Shown here one piece after another: positions 15,237 to 23,630 of a DNA stretch of 60,204 nucleotides. Below the pieces are notes generated by a model. The model was given only the letters and a program-made list of their open reading frames with translations, was not told the DNA's origin and searched no databases. This DNA comes from Syntrophaceae bacterium UBA6109 (GTDB taxonomy: Bacteria > Desulfobacterota > Syntrophia > Syntrophales > UBA6109): positions 71,659 to 131,862 of the forward strand of contig DIWJ01000067.1 in assembly GCA_002428445.1 (NCBI GenBank), in the 5' to 3' direction. Positions within the stretch are counted from its first letter, which is position 1. Every line of letters begins with the position of its first letter. Both the position numbers and the translations under genes were made by a program.

Positions 15237-15662
15237 ATGGACAGCAAGGTTCGAGATGCCATCTTTCGTCACGTGGAAAGGGAGCCCTTCGCGAAGAAAT
15301 TCGGCCTTTGTCTGGTCGATTTGCAGGCAGGATACTCGAAGGTCGAGATGACGTTTTCGCCGGACATGGAAAATATCTTCGGAATGGCCCACGGCGGCGC
15401 TCTTTTTGCCCTCATCGACGAGGCCTTCGAAACGGCCTCGAATTCCCATGGGACCATGGCCGTGGCGCTCAGCATGAACATCCATTATATGTCATCGCCG
15501 GCAAAAAACGCCCGGCTCACGGCAGAGGCAAAAGAGATCAACCGGACGAACCGGACAGCCGTCTATGATATCCGCGTGAGCGATGATGGAGACCGTATGG
15601 TGGCCGCATGCCAGGCCCTCGTCTACCGCATGGAAAAACCGCTGCCGTTCCTGGAACTGTAG
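15237..15662 (+). CDS. PaaI-family hotdog-fold thioesterase
   Basis: A 141-residue hotdog protein with the PaaI signature MAHGGALFALIDEAFETASN near residue 48, where HGG and Asp/Glu residues form the acyl-CoA pocket and general base. These enzymes hydrolyse acyl- or aryl-CoA thioesters, often rescuing trapped CoA in aromatic degradation. GGAGG lies before the ATG. It follows the Fe-S gene closely and is read toward the lipoprotein gene. The acyl specificity cannot be read from sequence. Confidence 0.9.
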   Translation: MDSKVRDAIFRHVEREPFAKKFGLCLVDLQAGYSKVEMTFSPDMENIFGMAHGGALFALIDEAFETASNSHGTMAVALSMNIHYMSSPAKNARLTAEAKEINRTNRTAVYDIRVSDDGDRMVAACQALVYRMEKPLPFLEL

Positions 15663-15688
15663 AGGAAGGATCAAGACACCGATTTCCC

Positions 15689-16789
15689 ATGAAGCGAATA
15701 CTCTTCCTGCCGGCCATCGTTCTCTGCGTGCTCTTCCTGTCCTGCTCCGCCGTTGATCGAACCTTCGACGAGCGGGCCTGGAGGGAAAAAGTCAAGGCTG
15801 CAGACCCCTCCGCTCTCCGCGCCGTCCATGAGAGGGACGGTCGCTATTTCAACCCCTGGATGCCCATGGAGGACCTCGGCGGATTTTCCCGCTTTCTGCG
15901 ATGGAAGTTTTCTTCGAACAATTCCTATACGGACGAGGAGCGGATACATTTGCCCGCCGTTCTTCCCGACGCTACCGGACGCATTCGCGCCCTTCCCGCG
16001 GACCAGGATTTCATCCTCTGGATCGGTCATGCCAGCTTCCTCATGCGCATCGGCGGGGAGATATGGCTCACGGACCCGATGTTCTCCGAGCGGGCGCTCC
16101 TTCCCAGGCGAAGAACTCCCCCCGCCCTTTCCGCGGAAGGCATCCGGCAGCTCGGTGCAAAGAGAATCAACGTCGTCATCTCCCATAACCACTACGACCA
16201 CCTCGACAGGGAAAGTCTTCTCGCCCTGCCCGACGACACACGGATCTTTGTACCGCTGGGGCTGAAGGATTTCGTCAGAGGTCTGGGCAAGCCCCAGGTT
16301 TTTGAAATGGACTGGTGGCAGACCATCGACTGCGGCAACGGCGTCCGTCTCGTTTGCCTGCCCATGCAGCACTGGTCGAGGAGAATCTGCCAGGGAAGAA
16401 ACCGGACGCTTTGGGCAAGCTTCCTGATCGCCGCGCCGGAATCAACGGTTTACTTCGCCGGAGACAGCGGGTATTTCATCGGCTACCGCGAGATCGGACG
16501 GATGTTCCCGGGGATTGACTACGTCCTGATGCCCACTACGGCGTACCATCCCCGCTGGTTCATGCACTACGCACATATGAATATCGGCGAGGCATTGGAC
16601 GCCTTTGATGACCTCAAAGCCCGTTACTTCATCCCCACACAGTGGGGCGCCTTCGATCTTGGCGATGAACCTGCTGGATACCCGGGACTCGATCTGAAAC
16701 GCACGATCAAAAAGAAAAACGTCGATCCGTCGCGGTTTCTGATTTTGGATGTCGGACAGATTATTCCAATTGTGAAAAAAACAAGATAA
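15689..16789 (+). CDS. MBL-fold (NAPE-PLD-like) lipoprotein hydrolase
   Basis: A 366-residue protein. A lipoprotein signal peptide ends in LFLSCS, so Cys near residue 18 is the lipidated N terminus. The metallo-beta-lactamase metal site HNHYDH (about 165-170) is followed by a GDSG turn, and conserved YHPRWFMHYAHMN near 290. This is the NAPE-PLD/UlaG-related group, which can hydrolyse phospholipids or phosphodiesters. It should work in the periplasm or at the outer-membrane inner leaflet. The start is set at the signal peptide ATG; the longer frame to 15608 overlaps the thioesterase gene. Substrate unknown. Confidence 0.88.
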   Translation: MKRILFLPAIVLCVLFLSCSAVDRTFDERAWREKVKAADPSALRAVHERDGRYFNPWMPMEDLGGFSRFLRWKFSSNNSYTDEERIHLPAVLPDATGRIRALPADQDFILWIGHASFLMRIGGEIWLTDPMFSERALLPRRRTPPALSAEGIRQLGAKRINVVISHNHYDHLDRESLLALPDDTRIFVPLGLKDFVRGLGKPQVFEMDWWQTIDCGNGVRLVCLPMQHWSRRICQGRNRTLWASFLIAAPESTVYFAGDSGYFIGYREIGRMFPGIDYVLMPTTAYHPRWFMHYAHMNIGEALDAFDDLKARYFIPTQWGAFDLGDEPAGYPGLDLKRTIKKKNVDPSRFLILDVGQIIPIVKKTR

Positions 16790-16840
16790 CCGCGTCTTCC
16801 CGTCCCTTCCGTTCTTGCCTGAAGAAAGCGAAAAAACCGA

Positions 16841-17608
16841 TCAACCTTTTCTGTGAATGGTTGCTCGGCCCGGTCCCTGGCAGACGGGCATGACTTCGAT
16901 CCGGTTGATGTTCACATTTGCCGGCTGTGAAACGGCCCAATAGACGCACTCGGCGATGTTGAACGGCGTCAGGGGCTCGACGCCCTCGTACACTGAGTCT
17001 GCCCGCTCCTTGTCGCCCTGGAACCGCACGAGCGAGAATTCGCTGCCGGAAGTCATCCCCGGCTCGATATTGGTGATGCGGACAGCGGTACCGAGCAGGT
17101 CCGCCTTCAGATTTCGGGAAAACTGCTCAACAAAGGCCTTCGAGGCGCCATAGACGTTCCCTCCCAGATAGGCGTAGCTGCCGGCAACCGAACCGATGTT
17201 GACAATATGTCCCCGGTTCCGCTCGACCATTCCCGGCAGGAGACAATGCGTCAGGAAGGCAAGGGCTTTGCAATTGGTGTCGATCATCTGCTGCCATTCT
17301 TCCCAGGATGCACGTTGCGCCGGCTCCAATCCGAGTGCCAGACCCGCATTATTGACCAGAACATCTGCGGCGGAGAATTTTCTCGGCAGGCCTGAAAGAG
17401 CTTTCCTGACGGTTTCGAGATCCCGGAGATCGCAGGCGGCAATATGGCAGTCGGCCCGTGACCCGAGCTTCTTTGCCAGGCGCTTCAGCCTGTCCTCGCG
17501 CCTCGCCATCAGGACAAGGGACAAACCCTCGCGCGCGAAACGTTCCGCAATAGCCTCTCCAAAGCCGCTGGATGCGCCGGTAACAACGGCAACCTTGTAT
17601 TTCCTCAT
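16841..17608 (-). CDS. ydfG: SDR oxidoreductase, YdfG-like (3-hydroxy acid/serine dehydrogenase)
   Basis: A 255-residue short-chain dehydrogenase. The cofactor loop is TGASSGFGEA, NADP-type basic residues are in MARREDRLK, the NNAG motif is at LVNNAGLALG, and the catalytic Ser (NIGSVAGSYAY), Tyr and Lys (YGASK) are all present. C-terminal PLTPFNIAECVYWA and NINRIEVMPVCQ match the YdfG group, which oxidises L-allo-threonine, serine and 3-hydroxy acids with NADP. It converges with the lipoprotein gene. Close SDRs can have other alcohol substrates, so the function is likely but not certain. Confidence 0.85.
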   Translation of the reverse strand: MRKYKVAVVTGASSGFGEAIAERFAREGLSLVLMARREDRLKRLAKKLGSRADCHIAACDLRDLETVRKALSGLPRKFSAADVLVNNAGLALGLEPAQRASWEEWQQMIDTNCKALAFLTHCLLPGMVERNRGHIVNIGSVAGSYAYLGGNVYGASKAFVEQFSRNLKADLLGTAVRITNIEPGMTSGSEFSLVRFQGDKERADSVYEGVEPLTPFNIAECVYWAVSQPANVNINRIEVMPVCQGPGRATIHRKG

Positions 17609-17824
17609 GATGCTCCGCCCCCCTGTTGTCGAATCGCCTTGACGATTGGTCCGGCCGCAAAGCTCGGATGTCCCGCCCCGGAAATATCTTCAGTCCCGCA
17701 CAAGCCCCAAGCCCGGAAGTCCCCGGTTATCTATATAGAAAGACGCCTCCGATATGCAAGCCCGTCTTCATCATGGGCGCATAAGGACGAGGCGCCGGTC
17801 TTCGCGATCGCGCTGTCTGTTCCC

Positions 17825-18394
17825 TCAAGGACTGAACAACTTCAGGTATTGGCCGTAACCTTCCTTTTCCAAGTTCTCTCTGGGAACAAATCTCATTGCT
17901 GCTGAATTCATGCAATAGCGCAGACCCGTCGGTTTCGGCCCATCGGGAAAGACATGGCCGAGGTGGGAATCCGCACGCCTGCTCCTAACCTCCGTGCGAA
18001 CGCTGAAGAAGCTGAAGTCTTTCTTTTCTACAATATTGCCCGGCTCCAGCGGCTTCGTAAAGCTTGGCCAGCCTGTCCCGGAATCGAACTTATCCAGAGA
18101 ACTGAAGAGGGGCTCTCCGGAAACGACGTCCACGTAAATTCCGGCCTTCTTGTTGTCCCAGTATTCGTTCTGAAAGGGCCGCTCCGTTCCGTTCTTCTGA
18201 GTCACTTCATACTGCAGGGCGGTCAATGTCTTCTTGAGCGTCGCATCATCCGGCTTTGTGTATTTCATTTGCACCTGCTCCGCAGAACCTGTCTCCGTCA
18301 TATTTTTTTTCACCTCCGGTTGACCTGCGGATCCGCCCGTTGCCGAAAGCAGAACCGTCAATAACATCGAAAGGAAAAAGATCTTCTTTCTCAT
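17825..18394 (-). CDS. msrB: Peptide methionine-(R)-S-oxide reductase MsrB, exported
   Basis: A 189-residue protein with an N-terminal signal peptide ([21 protein letters not shown]) and an MsrB domain. Diagnostic pieces are [22 protein letters not shown] and the active Cys in [11 protein letters not shown]. The usual CxxC zinc pairs are absent (the site reads [13 protein letters not shown]), so it is the non-zinc MsrB type. The start at 18394 has GGAGGT upstream; the frame is open to 18418. It repairs oxidised Met in exported proteins in the periplasm. Its electron donor (a thioredoxin-like or quinone-linked partner) is not in view. Confidence 0.93.
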   Translation of the reverse strand: MRKKIFFLSMLLTVLLSATGGSAGQPEVKKNMTETGSAEQVQMKYTKPDDATLKKTLTALQYEVTQKNGTERPFQNEYWDNKKAGIYVDVVSGEPLFSSLDKFDSGTGWPSFTKPLEPGNIVEKKDFSFFSVRTEVRSRRADSHLGHVFPDGPKPTGLRYCMNSAAMRFVPRENLEKEGYGQYLKLFSP

Positions 18395-18506
18395 CGCAGA
18401 AACCTCCGTGGCATTCACTCTTCCACAGGACTAAACTTAACAACGGTCCTGTAATTGTCAAAAAAGGTGCGCAAGAAAGCTCTCTGCCGGAGAAGAGGCT
18501 TTCCTC

Positions 18507-18535
18507 TTGACAGCCCGCTGGCCCTGGAACATACT
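18507..18535 (+). promoter_or_regulatory. Promoter ahead of the acyl-CoA ligase leader
   Basis: TTGACA and CATACT are separated by 17 bases; the -35 is perfect. An overlapping sigma-54-like match (TGGAACATACTTCGCG, 18525-18540, GG and GC ten bases apart) exists too. Either would start transcripts near 18545, giving a leader of over 330 bases before the gene at 18882. Confidence 0.5.
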
Positions 18536-18542
18536 TCGCGCG

Positions 18543-18860
18543 CTGCAGGCCGGGGACATTATCTCCGGGCTGTCCCGTGGAACGATTCTCGAGCGTGTTG
18601 CACCCGGTGAGGCCATGGTGCAACCCCGGTTCGAAACCCGGCAAAGAGGGTTTATGAACAGGGCTCCCGTTATGTTCATGGACGCCCGCTCAAGAACTTG
18701 GACGCGGCCTCCTTCGGAAAACCGAAGGAAGGCTTACGGGATCCGGAACATCCGAAGAAAGGGCTCCCGCAACACCGTATCCCTTCGGATGGATAAACGG
18801 ACACAAAGCATTTTTTTTACGGCCATGGGCGCGCCGTGAACCTGTCACGGCGCTGGAGAA
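18543..18860 (+). other. Structured leader RNA before acyl-CoA ligase, unidentified
   Basis: No ORF here looks coding. Several hairpins stand out: GTTGCACC/GGTGCAAC at 18597-18624, CCTTCGG-AAAA-CCGAAGG at 18711-18728, and ATCCGAAG/CTTCGGAT at 18750-18790, followed by eight T at 18811. It could be a regulatory leader or a small RNA ending at the T run. A GGTTCGAA stretch resembling a tRNA T-loop lies at 18628, but the arms do not close. No known riboswitch class was recognised. Confidence 0.4.
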
Positions 18861-18881
18861 GACCCGGAGGAAGGAATTTCC

Positions 18882-20582
18882 ATGAACGATCGACGAAATG
18901 CCCTTTGCGTTCAGATGTACAACAGCCTGCTGACGAACCTTGCCGACTACGTCACGAAGTACGCCTCGGAAAAACCGGACGCTACCGCCATCATCGAGCA
19001 CAATACGGGCGAAAGGGTGACGTGGAAGAAATTTGATCAGTCCGTGTCCGCCTTTGCCGCGAAGCTTCTCTCGATCGGCCTCAAGAAGGGAGATGTCGTT
19101 GCGACGTCCCTGCCGCTGCTCAAGGAACATGTGTACCTGATCTATGCGTGCTGGAGAACCGGCATCGTCGTCGCCCCCCTGGATCTGCGGCTCAAGAGCA
19201 AGGAAATCCTCTACTGTATGGAGAAAATGAGGCCGAAGGCCTATTTCTTTCTGGGCAAGACGCCTCTCGCCGATTTCCGACCTTTGGTGGCCGAGGTGAT
19301 GAAGGGCGCCCCCTACGTCGCCACCTGGGTGCAGTTTCAGAAAGAAAGGGACATGATCATGGACGGCGCGGTGGGCGTTGCCGATTTTGTAAAGGATATC
19401 AAATGGGTCTACGTCAAGAGCCTCGTCACAGGCGCCGTAAAGAAAGCCCGCCGCAGGGTGGACAAACGCGATCCCTGTCTCATCATCTTTACGACCGGGT
19501 CAACAGGTTCTTCGAAACCCGCCCTCCTGTGCCATGAGAATATCCTCGTACAGAACATCGGGCTCGCCGTGGGCTTCGATATGCAGGCAAGTGACCGGAT
19601 GCTTATCAATCTTCCCCCCTCCCATGTGGGTTGCATTACGGAGCAGCTTGCGACGACGATCTTCGGAGGCGGCATTTCCGTCATACTTCACATCTTCGAC
19701 CCGAAGAAGAGCCTCGAAGCGATTCAGGAACACAAGGTCACGACGCTCGGTCAGATCCCCGCTCTGTTCAACATGGAGTGGCGGCTGCCCGAGTACGCGG
19801 GTTTCAATTTGTCGAGCCTGCGGTTTGCCATCTACGGAGGCCAAGCGGTTTCAAGGGAATTTCTGGAGAAGATGTCGAAGATGGCTCCGAAGATCGGCAC
19901 GGGACTTGGACTTACGGAAACGGCGGGTTTCTGCACCTATACCGATCTCGATGCCACTGTGGATGATCTGGTGGGGGGCATCGGTTTCGACATGCCGTTA
20001 TGCCCGATCAGCATTCGCGATGCGCTGAATCCGGATGGAACGGCGGGAAAGGAAAAGCCGTCCGGCGAAGTCGGCGAAATCTGCTTCGCCGGCCCTCAAA
20101 TCTTCCTCGGGTATCTGGGCGATCCTGCCAATACGGGGAAAACCGTCTCCAAAGAAGGCGTCTGCTACACGGGAGACCTGGGCTATTACGATGGGAAAGG
20201 ACTTCACTTCGCCGGCCGATCCAAGCTCGTGATCAAACCGAAGGGCTATCAGGTCTTCCCCGAGGACGTGGAAAACCACATCGCGGAGAAACTCAAGGGC
20301 CGCGTCGGGATGGTGGCCTGCGTAGGTGTGGAGCATCGGATATGGTCCGAGGCCATTATGACTTTTGTCGAATCGGTTGACCCCGACCAAAGGGTCGTGT
20401 GCGAAGAAGTATTCGAGGCCTGTCAGGACATTTCGGCCTACTCACGTCCCTCTCATGTGATCGTCGTCGAGGCGGGAAAGCTGCCGCTGAATCGCGTGGC
20501 CAAAACGGACTACATGGCATTGAAACAGACGGCATCTGATGCGGTTGTCAAGTTGCGCGCTGAGGGGAAGTGGGATAATTAG
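18882..20582 (+). CDS. AMP-forming acyl-CoA synthetase
   Basis: A 566-residue acyl-AMP ligase. The adenylate-forming signature is FTTGSTGSSKPALL (near residue 205), with core motif YGGQAVS and GLTETAGFC, the hinge Asp region YTGDLGYY, GRSKLVIKPKGYQVFP and the C-terminal catalytic Lys in NRVAKTDY near 545. It activates a carboxylic acid with ATP to acyl-AMP then acyl-CoA, the entry step for growth on fatty or aromatic acids. A strong GGAGGAAGG ribosome site fixes the start. Its own promoter and a structured leader suggest specific control. Acid specificity unknown. Confidence 0.9.
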   Translation: MNDRRNALCVQMYNSLLTNLADYVTKYASEKPDATAIIEHNTGERVTWKKFDQSVSAFAAKLLSIGLKKGDVVATSLPLLKEHVYLIYACWRTGIVVAPLDLRLKSKEILYCMEKMRPKAYFFLGKTPLADFRPLVAEVMKGAPYVATWVQFQKERDMIMDGAVGVADFVKDIKWVYVKSLVTGAVKKARRRVDKRDPCLIIFTTGSTGSSKPALLCHENILVQNIGLAVGFDMQASDRMLINLPPSHVGCITEQLATTIFGGGISVILHIFDPKKSLEAIQEHKVTTLGQIPALFNMEWRLPEYAGFNLSSLRFAIYGGQAVSREFLEKMSKMAPKIGTGLGLTETAGFCTYTDLDATVDDLVGGIGFDMPLCPISIRDALNPDGTAGKEKPSGEVGEICFAGPQIFLGYLGDPANTGKTVSKEGVCYTGDLGYYDGKGLHFAGRSKLVIKPKGYQVFPEDVENHIAEKLKGRVGMVACVGVEHRIWSEAIMTFVESVDPDQRVVCEEVFEACQDISAYSRPSHVIVVEAGKLPLNRVAKTDYMALKQTASDAVVKLRAEGKWDN

Positions 20583-20620
20583 AGAATACGGCCGGGGCGG
20601 TTATCCCTCGGAAGAGGCGA

Positions 20621-21286
20621 TTATTCGATCAGGGACAGCCGCGCCCGGATCGCATCGGCCTTGGCTGTCTGTCCTCTCTGATCGTAATAGGACCGCAACT
20701 GTCCAAGATATACGATGACGGCAGCCTTCCATCCCTGTTCCGAAGCTGCACCGAGGGCCGCATGGAGGGTGGTCTCGTCAGGATTTCCCCTGCGGACGGT
20801 CACGCCGGCAGCGATCAGCCGTGACAGAGGATCGTCAATGTTTTCAACTATTTTTGAAACTTCAGCGGGCGTCTGACCATTTCGCAAGGCGCTCTGGAGC
20901 GGTCGATAGGCGGCTGGCAGGATCTTCTCATCAACACGATCGAATTGGCCCGCGAGAAAATAATAATAACTCTTGTTTTCCGCGACAGATTCGACGGCAT
21001 CGGCCTGGAGAAAATTCTCAGTTTTCGGTTCTTCCAGCAGCGCTACTTGGATGGCCATCTTGACGAGATGCGCCTTCGCCAGCAGATCGACGTTACCACT
21101 CTTCTTGATTTCTTCTACTGCCTTCCCGAAGTGGAGCTCTGCGGTCGAAGTACGTCCCGTAAGGGCGTGTCTCTTGAATGTCTCCATCTGGCTGTGACTG
21201 ATATTGACCCAGTCCCTGATGGGCTTGGAGCCGCCACAGGAGGCCAGCAGAAGGACGACAGAAAGTGCAAGCATAACCCTTTTCAC
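20621..21286 (-). CDS. Lipoprotein of the Mla-type operon, unknown function
   Basis: A 221-residue lipoprotein; the signal ends in LLLASCGG, with lipidated Cys near 17. The mature part is helical and resembles TPR-like repeats (LHFGKAVEEIKKSG, GKAHLVKMAIQVAL, AASEQGWKAAVIVYL), with no recognised domain. Its start overlaps the mlaD stop by four bases, so it is the last gene of the operon and coupled to it. It may be an outer-membrane-side partner of the lipid transporter, as lipoproteins often are in such systems, but this is inference. Confidence 0.75.
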   Translation of the reverse strand: MKRVMLALSVVLLLASCGGSKPIRDWVNISHSQMETFKRHALTGRTSTAELHFGKAVEEIKKSGNVDLLAKAHLVKMAIQVALLEEPKTENFLQADAVESVAENKSYYYFLAGQFDRVDEKILPAAYRPLQSALRNGQTPAEVSKIVENIDDPLSRLIAAGVTVRRGNPDETTLHAALGAASEQGWKAAVIVYLGQLRSYYDQRGQTAKADAIRARLSLIE

Positions 21287-22236
21287 GGCAACCTGATCTC
21301 CGGTTCCTTCTTGAAGGGGATCTTCTTGTCGATCTCATTAGCAAGATCGCCGATGGCCCGGATCCCGGCGTCAAAATCACTGCGAAGAACCTTGAGATCC
21401 TTCGCGGCATCGGATGCCTCTGTAGTGATTTTGTTGACGTTGTCCAGCGAAACATCCAGTTTTTTCATCTTCTGAAGGAGGTCTTTGAGGATTGCACTTA
21501 CCTCCGATAGCACACCTTCCGGTCCGTAGATCCTGTCATCCGTCTTGCCGGCCATCGTATCGGCCTTTTTGAGGATATCCTCCGCCTTGGCCGTAATATC
21601 GCGCAGTTTCCGAATGGAATCGTAAATAGCCTTTATACTCTCCGGATCTCCCACAGCAATTTCCAGGGCGGATTTCTTATCGGTGAAATTCCCCGTGATT
21701 TTCTGCGCATTCTTAAGAATACCGCGGACTTCACCATTTGGGTCGGCAATATTCGCCGTGATCTGTTCGACGTTCGCGACGATCTGATTCGCCTTGTCGA
21801 TAATCGGCTGGAACCGTTTGATCGTCTCGTTGATGTCGTTGACTTCCGTCACTTCGGGTCGCTGGGTGGCGGATAAGGGGGCACTTCCCATATTCTCGGT
21901 CTTGACGTTGATGCGGGGTGAACCGATGAGCGGTTTTTCGAGGATGAAACGGCTGTCGGTCTTGAGCCAGCGGACGTGTTCGGAGGGTACCGAGAATTTC
22001 ACGAGAACAACGCCCTGCTCGGTCAATTCCAGGTCCGACACATTGCCGATCTTGAAACCGGAGAAGATTACGGGCATGCCCACCGTCAATCCGTCGCCGG
22101 TTTTGGATGATAACTCGTAGGTATATTCCTTGTGGAAAAGGCCCTTCTTGTAGGCCATGAAAAACAGGCCTGCAACGACGATCAACACGGTGATGATGAT
22201 GAACAGGCCGACTCTATGTTCTATCTTGAGGGGCAT
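21283..22236 (-). CDS. mlaD: MlaD/MCE-family substrate-binding protein
   Basis: A 317-residue protein starting MPLKIEHRVG, chosen over longer starts because GGAGG lies six bases upstream. One N-terminal membrane helix (about 10-27) is followed by the MCE domain: GDGLTVGMPVIFSGFKIGNVSDLEL and FSVPSEHVRWLKTDSRFIL. The C-terminal 180 residues are long helices (ADPNGEVRGILKNAQ, KLRDITAKAEDILKKAD) that may extend across the periplasm as in YebT/PqiB-like or plant TGD2 proteins. It would carry phospholipid between membranes with MlaE. It overlaps the ATPase-like gene by 23 bases. Confidence 0.88.
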   Translation of the reverse strand: MPLKIEHRVGLFIIITVLIVVAGLFFMAYKKGLFHKEYTYELSSKTGDGLTVGMPVIFSGFKIGNVSDLELTEQGVVLVKFSVPSEHVRWLKTDSRFILEKPLIGSPRINVKTENMGSAPLSATQRPEVTEVNDINETIKRFQPIIDKANQIVANVEQITANIADPNGEVRGILKNAQKITGNFTDKKSALEIAVGDPESIKAIYDSIRKLRDITAKAEDILKKADTMAGKTDDRIYGPEGVLSEVSAILKDLLQKMKKLDVSLDNVNKITTEASDAAKDLKVLRSDFDAGIRAIGDLANEIDKKIPFKKEPEIRLP

Positions 22237-22618
22237 CCGCGCCTCCGTAGCGCTCCTCGTTCCAAGAATAGTCGAAAATATGGCACTCTTTGTACCATTC
22301 GTCAATTTCTTTCAACGAGTTGAGGACGAAGCTGTAATCCTTGGGATCGTGCAGAAGTGTGAAGGGGCGGTCGATGACGATGACGGCGTCCATGACCATC
22401 GCTGCCCGAAGGAGCATCGCCACAAAACGATCCCTGCCGCTGAGAACGGCAGTCCTTTTGTGGGCAATGGCGGCCAGATCGAGCCGCCGCAGGAGATCGC
22501 GGATTTGGTCTTCGACGGCTTCCCGTGGCAGGTTGCCGTGATATTCGCGGATCAGGGCGATATTCCCCAAAACGTCCAGATTCGAGAGCAGAGGGATATC
22601 GGGTGAAACGAGTCCCAC
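22214..22618 (-). CDS. Degenerate ABC ATPase-like protein (MlaF remnant or paralogue)
   Basis: About 134 residues if the GTG at 22618 is used; the same frame stays open into the mlaE 3' end but has no ATG, GTG or TTG there. The visible part aligns with the second half of an MlaF ATPase: the Q-loop-like VGLVSPDIPLLSNLDVLGNI, a helical subdomain, the signature LSGRDR instead of LSGGxxxR, and the Walker B-like AVIVIDRP, where the catalytic Glu is Arg. Walker A (GxxGxGKST) is absent. A normal MlaF is about 260 residues. So it cannot bind or hydrolyse ATP as written. It may be a decayed gene, or a conserved structural subunit, with the true ATPase elsewhere. Confidence 0.7.
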   Translation of the reverse strand: MGLVSPDIPLLSNLDVLGNIALIREYHGNLPREAVEDQIRDLLRRLDLAAIAHKRTAVLSGRDRFVAMLLRAAMVMDAVIVIDRPFTLLHDPKDYSFVLNSLKEIDEWYKECHIFDYSWNEERYGGADAPQDRT

Positions 22619-22686
22619 CCGGTCACCGTGTTCGCAGACAAGCGCGTCCTGAGATTGAAGCAGTTCCTCTTCGCTCGAAAAAAGCG

Positions 22687-23484
22687 TCAGCTCAATTTTT
22701 CCAAAAGAGATGTGGCGATTAATGACAGCACCTCGATAAAGATAATGGCCATGAAGACCCGCACCATGCCGTTCAGGACGGCAATGGGGATACTGGTGAG
22801 CTCATTGGTGGCGCTCAACCCGAAGCGGATCGGGATGAGCACGATAAAGAAACCCAGCGCGACGCATTTCAGAAGCATCGCAAAGATGTCGCCGAACTGT
22901 GCCGAGGCGATGAGCAGCGTCGCGTATTCGTCGAAGCTCATGTCAAAAATGATGTTGGAGAACAGCAGCCCGCTGATGAGGACGGCAACGGAAAACAGGC
23001 TGCTCAAGAGTGTCACGGAAACCATCCCGTTGACGATGCGTGGAACAAACAAATAGCATGCAGGATCAATGTGAAATGCTTCCAGCGTCCGCAGTTCCCT
23101 GTTGACTTTCATCACGGCTATTTCCGTATTGATTGCCGAACAGGAACGAAGGGCGATGAGGAGGACCGTGAAGAAAGGAGAAACCTCGGTGACGACAAAG
23201 CCCATCAGCATCTGCCCGAAGAAATCGGACAAACCCAGTTCCTTCATATATTGGGCTGAGATTCCGACGACGGCAGCCCCGAACACGACAGCGATGCCGA
23301 GAAACATGGGCAGGATTTGAACGGCGGTGAAGTAGATTTGCCTGACGAGGACGATCCGCACGGCACTGTTGTACGTGTCGCGGTCAACGACCTTTACGAA
23401 GATGCGGAAAGCGAAGGCAAGCGTATCGCTGAGCGTTCTCGCTGCCCGGATGGCACTTCGACCGATCCGCGCGACAAAATCCAT
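22687..23484 (-). CDS. mlaE: MlaE-family ABC transporter permease
   Basis: A 265-residue membrane protein with the MlaE pattern of an N-terminal amphipathic helix and five to six helices. Family-like stretches are RQIYFTAVQILPMFLG, LRSCSAINTEIAVMKVNREL (the cytoplasmic EQ/E-loop region that contacts the ATPase) and FIVLIPIRFGLSATNEL. It forms the inner-membrane channel of phospholipid transport. GGAGGTGG precedes the start. The reading order mlaE, ATPase-like, mlaD, lipoprotein fits an Mla operon, but see the unusual ATPase gene. Confidence 0.88.
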   Translation of the reverse strand: MDFVARIGRSAIRAARTLSDTLAFAFRIFVKVVDRDTYNSAVRIVLVRQIYFTAVQILPMFLGIAVVFGAAVVGISAQYMKELGLSDFFGQMLMGFVVTEVSPFFTVLLIALRSCSAINTEIAVMKVNRELRTLEAFHIDPACYLFVPRIVNGMVSVTLLSSLFSVAVLISGLLFSNIIFDMSFDEYATLLIASAQFGDIFAMLLKCVALGFFIVLIPIRFGLSATNELTSIPIAVLNGMVRVFMAIIFIEVLSLIATSLLEKLS

Positions 23485-23511
23485 AACTACGCCACCTCCA
23501 AGAGGAATGTG

Positions 23512-23540
23512 ATTCTAGCACAGGACAAAGCCTGGCGCAA
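23512..23540 (-). promoter_or_regulatory. Sigma-70-type promoter for the mla operon
   Basis: On the minus strand TTGCGC and TAGAAT are separated by 17 bases. The -10 differs from TATAAT at one base. Transcription would start about 20 bases before the mlaE start. Confidence 0.55.
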
Positions 23541-23630
23541 ACAGCGGAATGAAAAAAACATTTTCAGGCGGTGTCGAATGGTGTAGAAGCATGGCGATAA
23601 GAGTATTTGCTTGGGAAAGGAGTCTTGCCG

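Noticed and set aside
18620..18645. tRNA-like GGTTCGAA stretch
   Set aside because: The T-loop pattern is there, but the T-stem has a C-C mismatch, no matching acceptor strand exists at the right distance on either strand, and no anticodon arm can be drawn.
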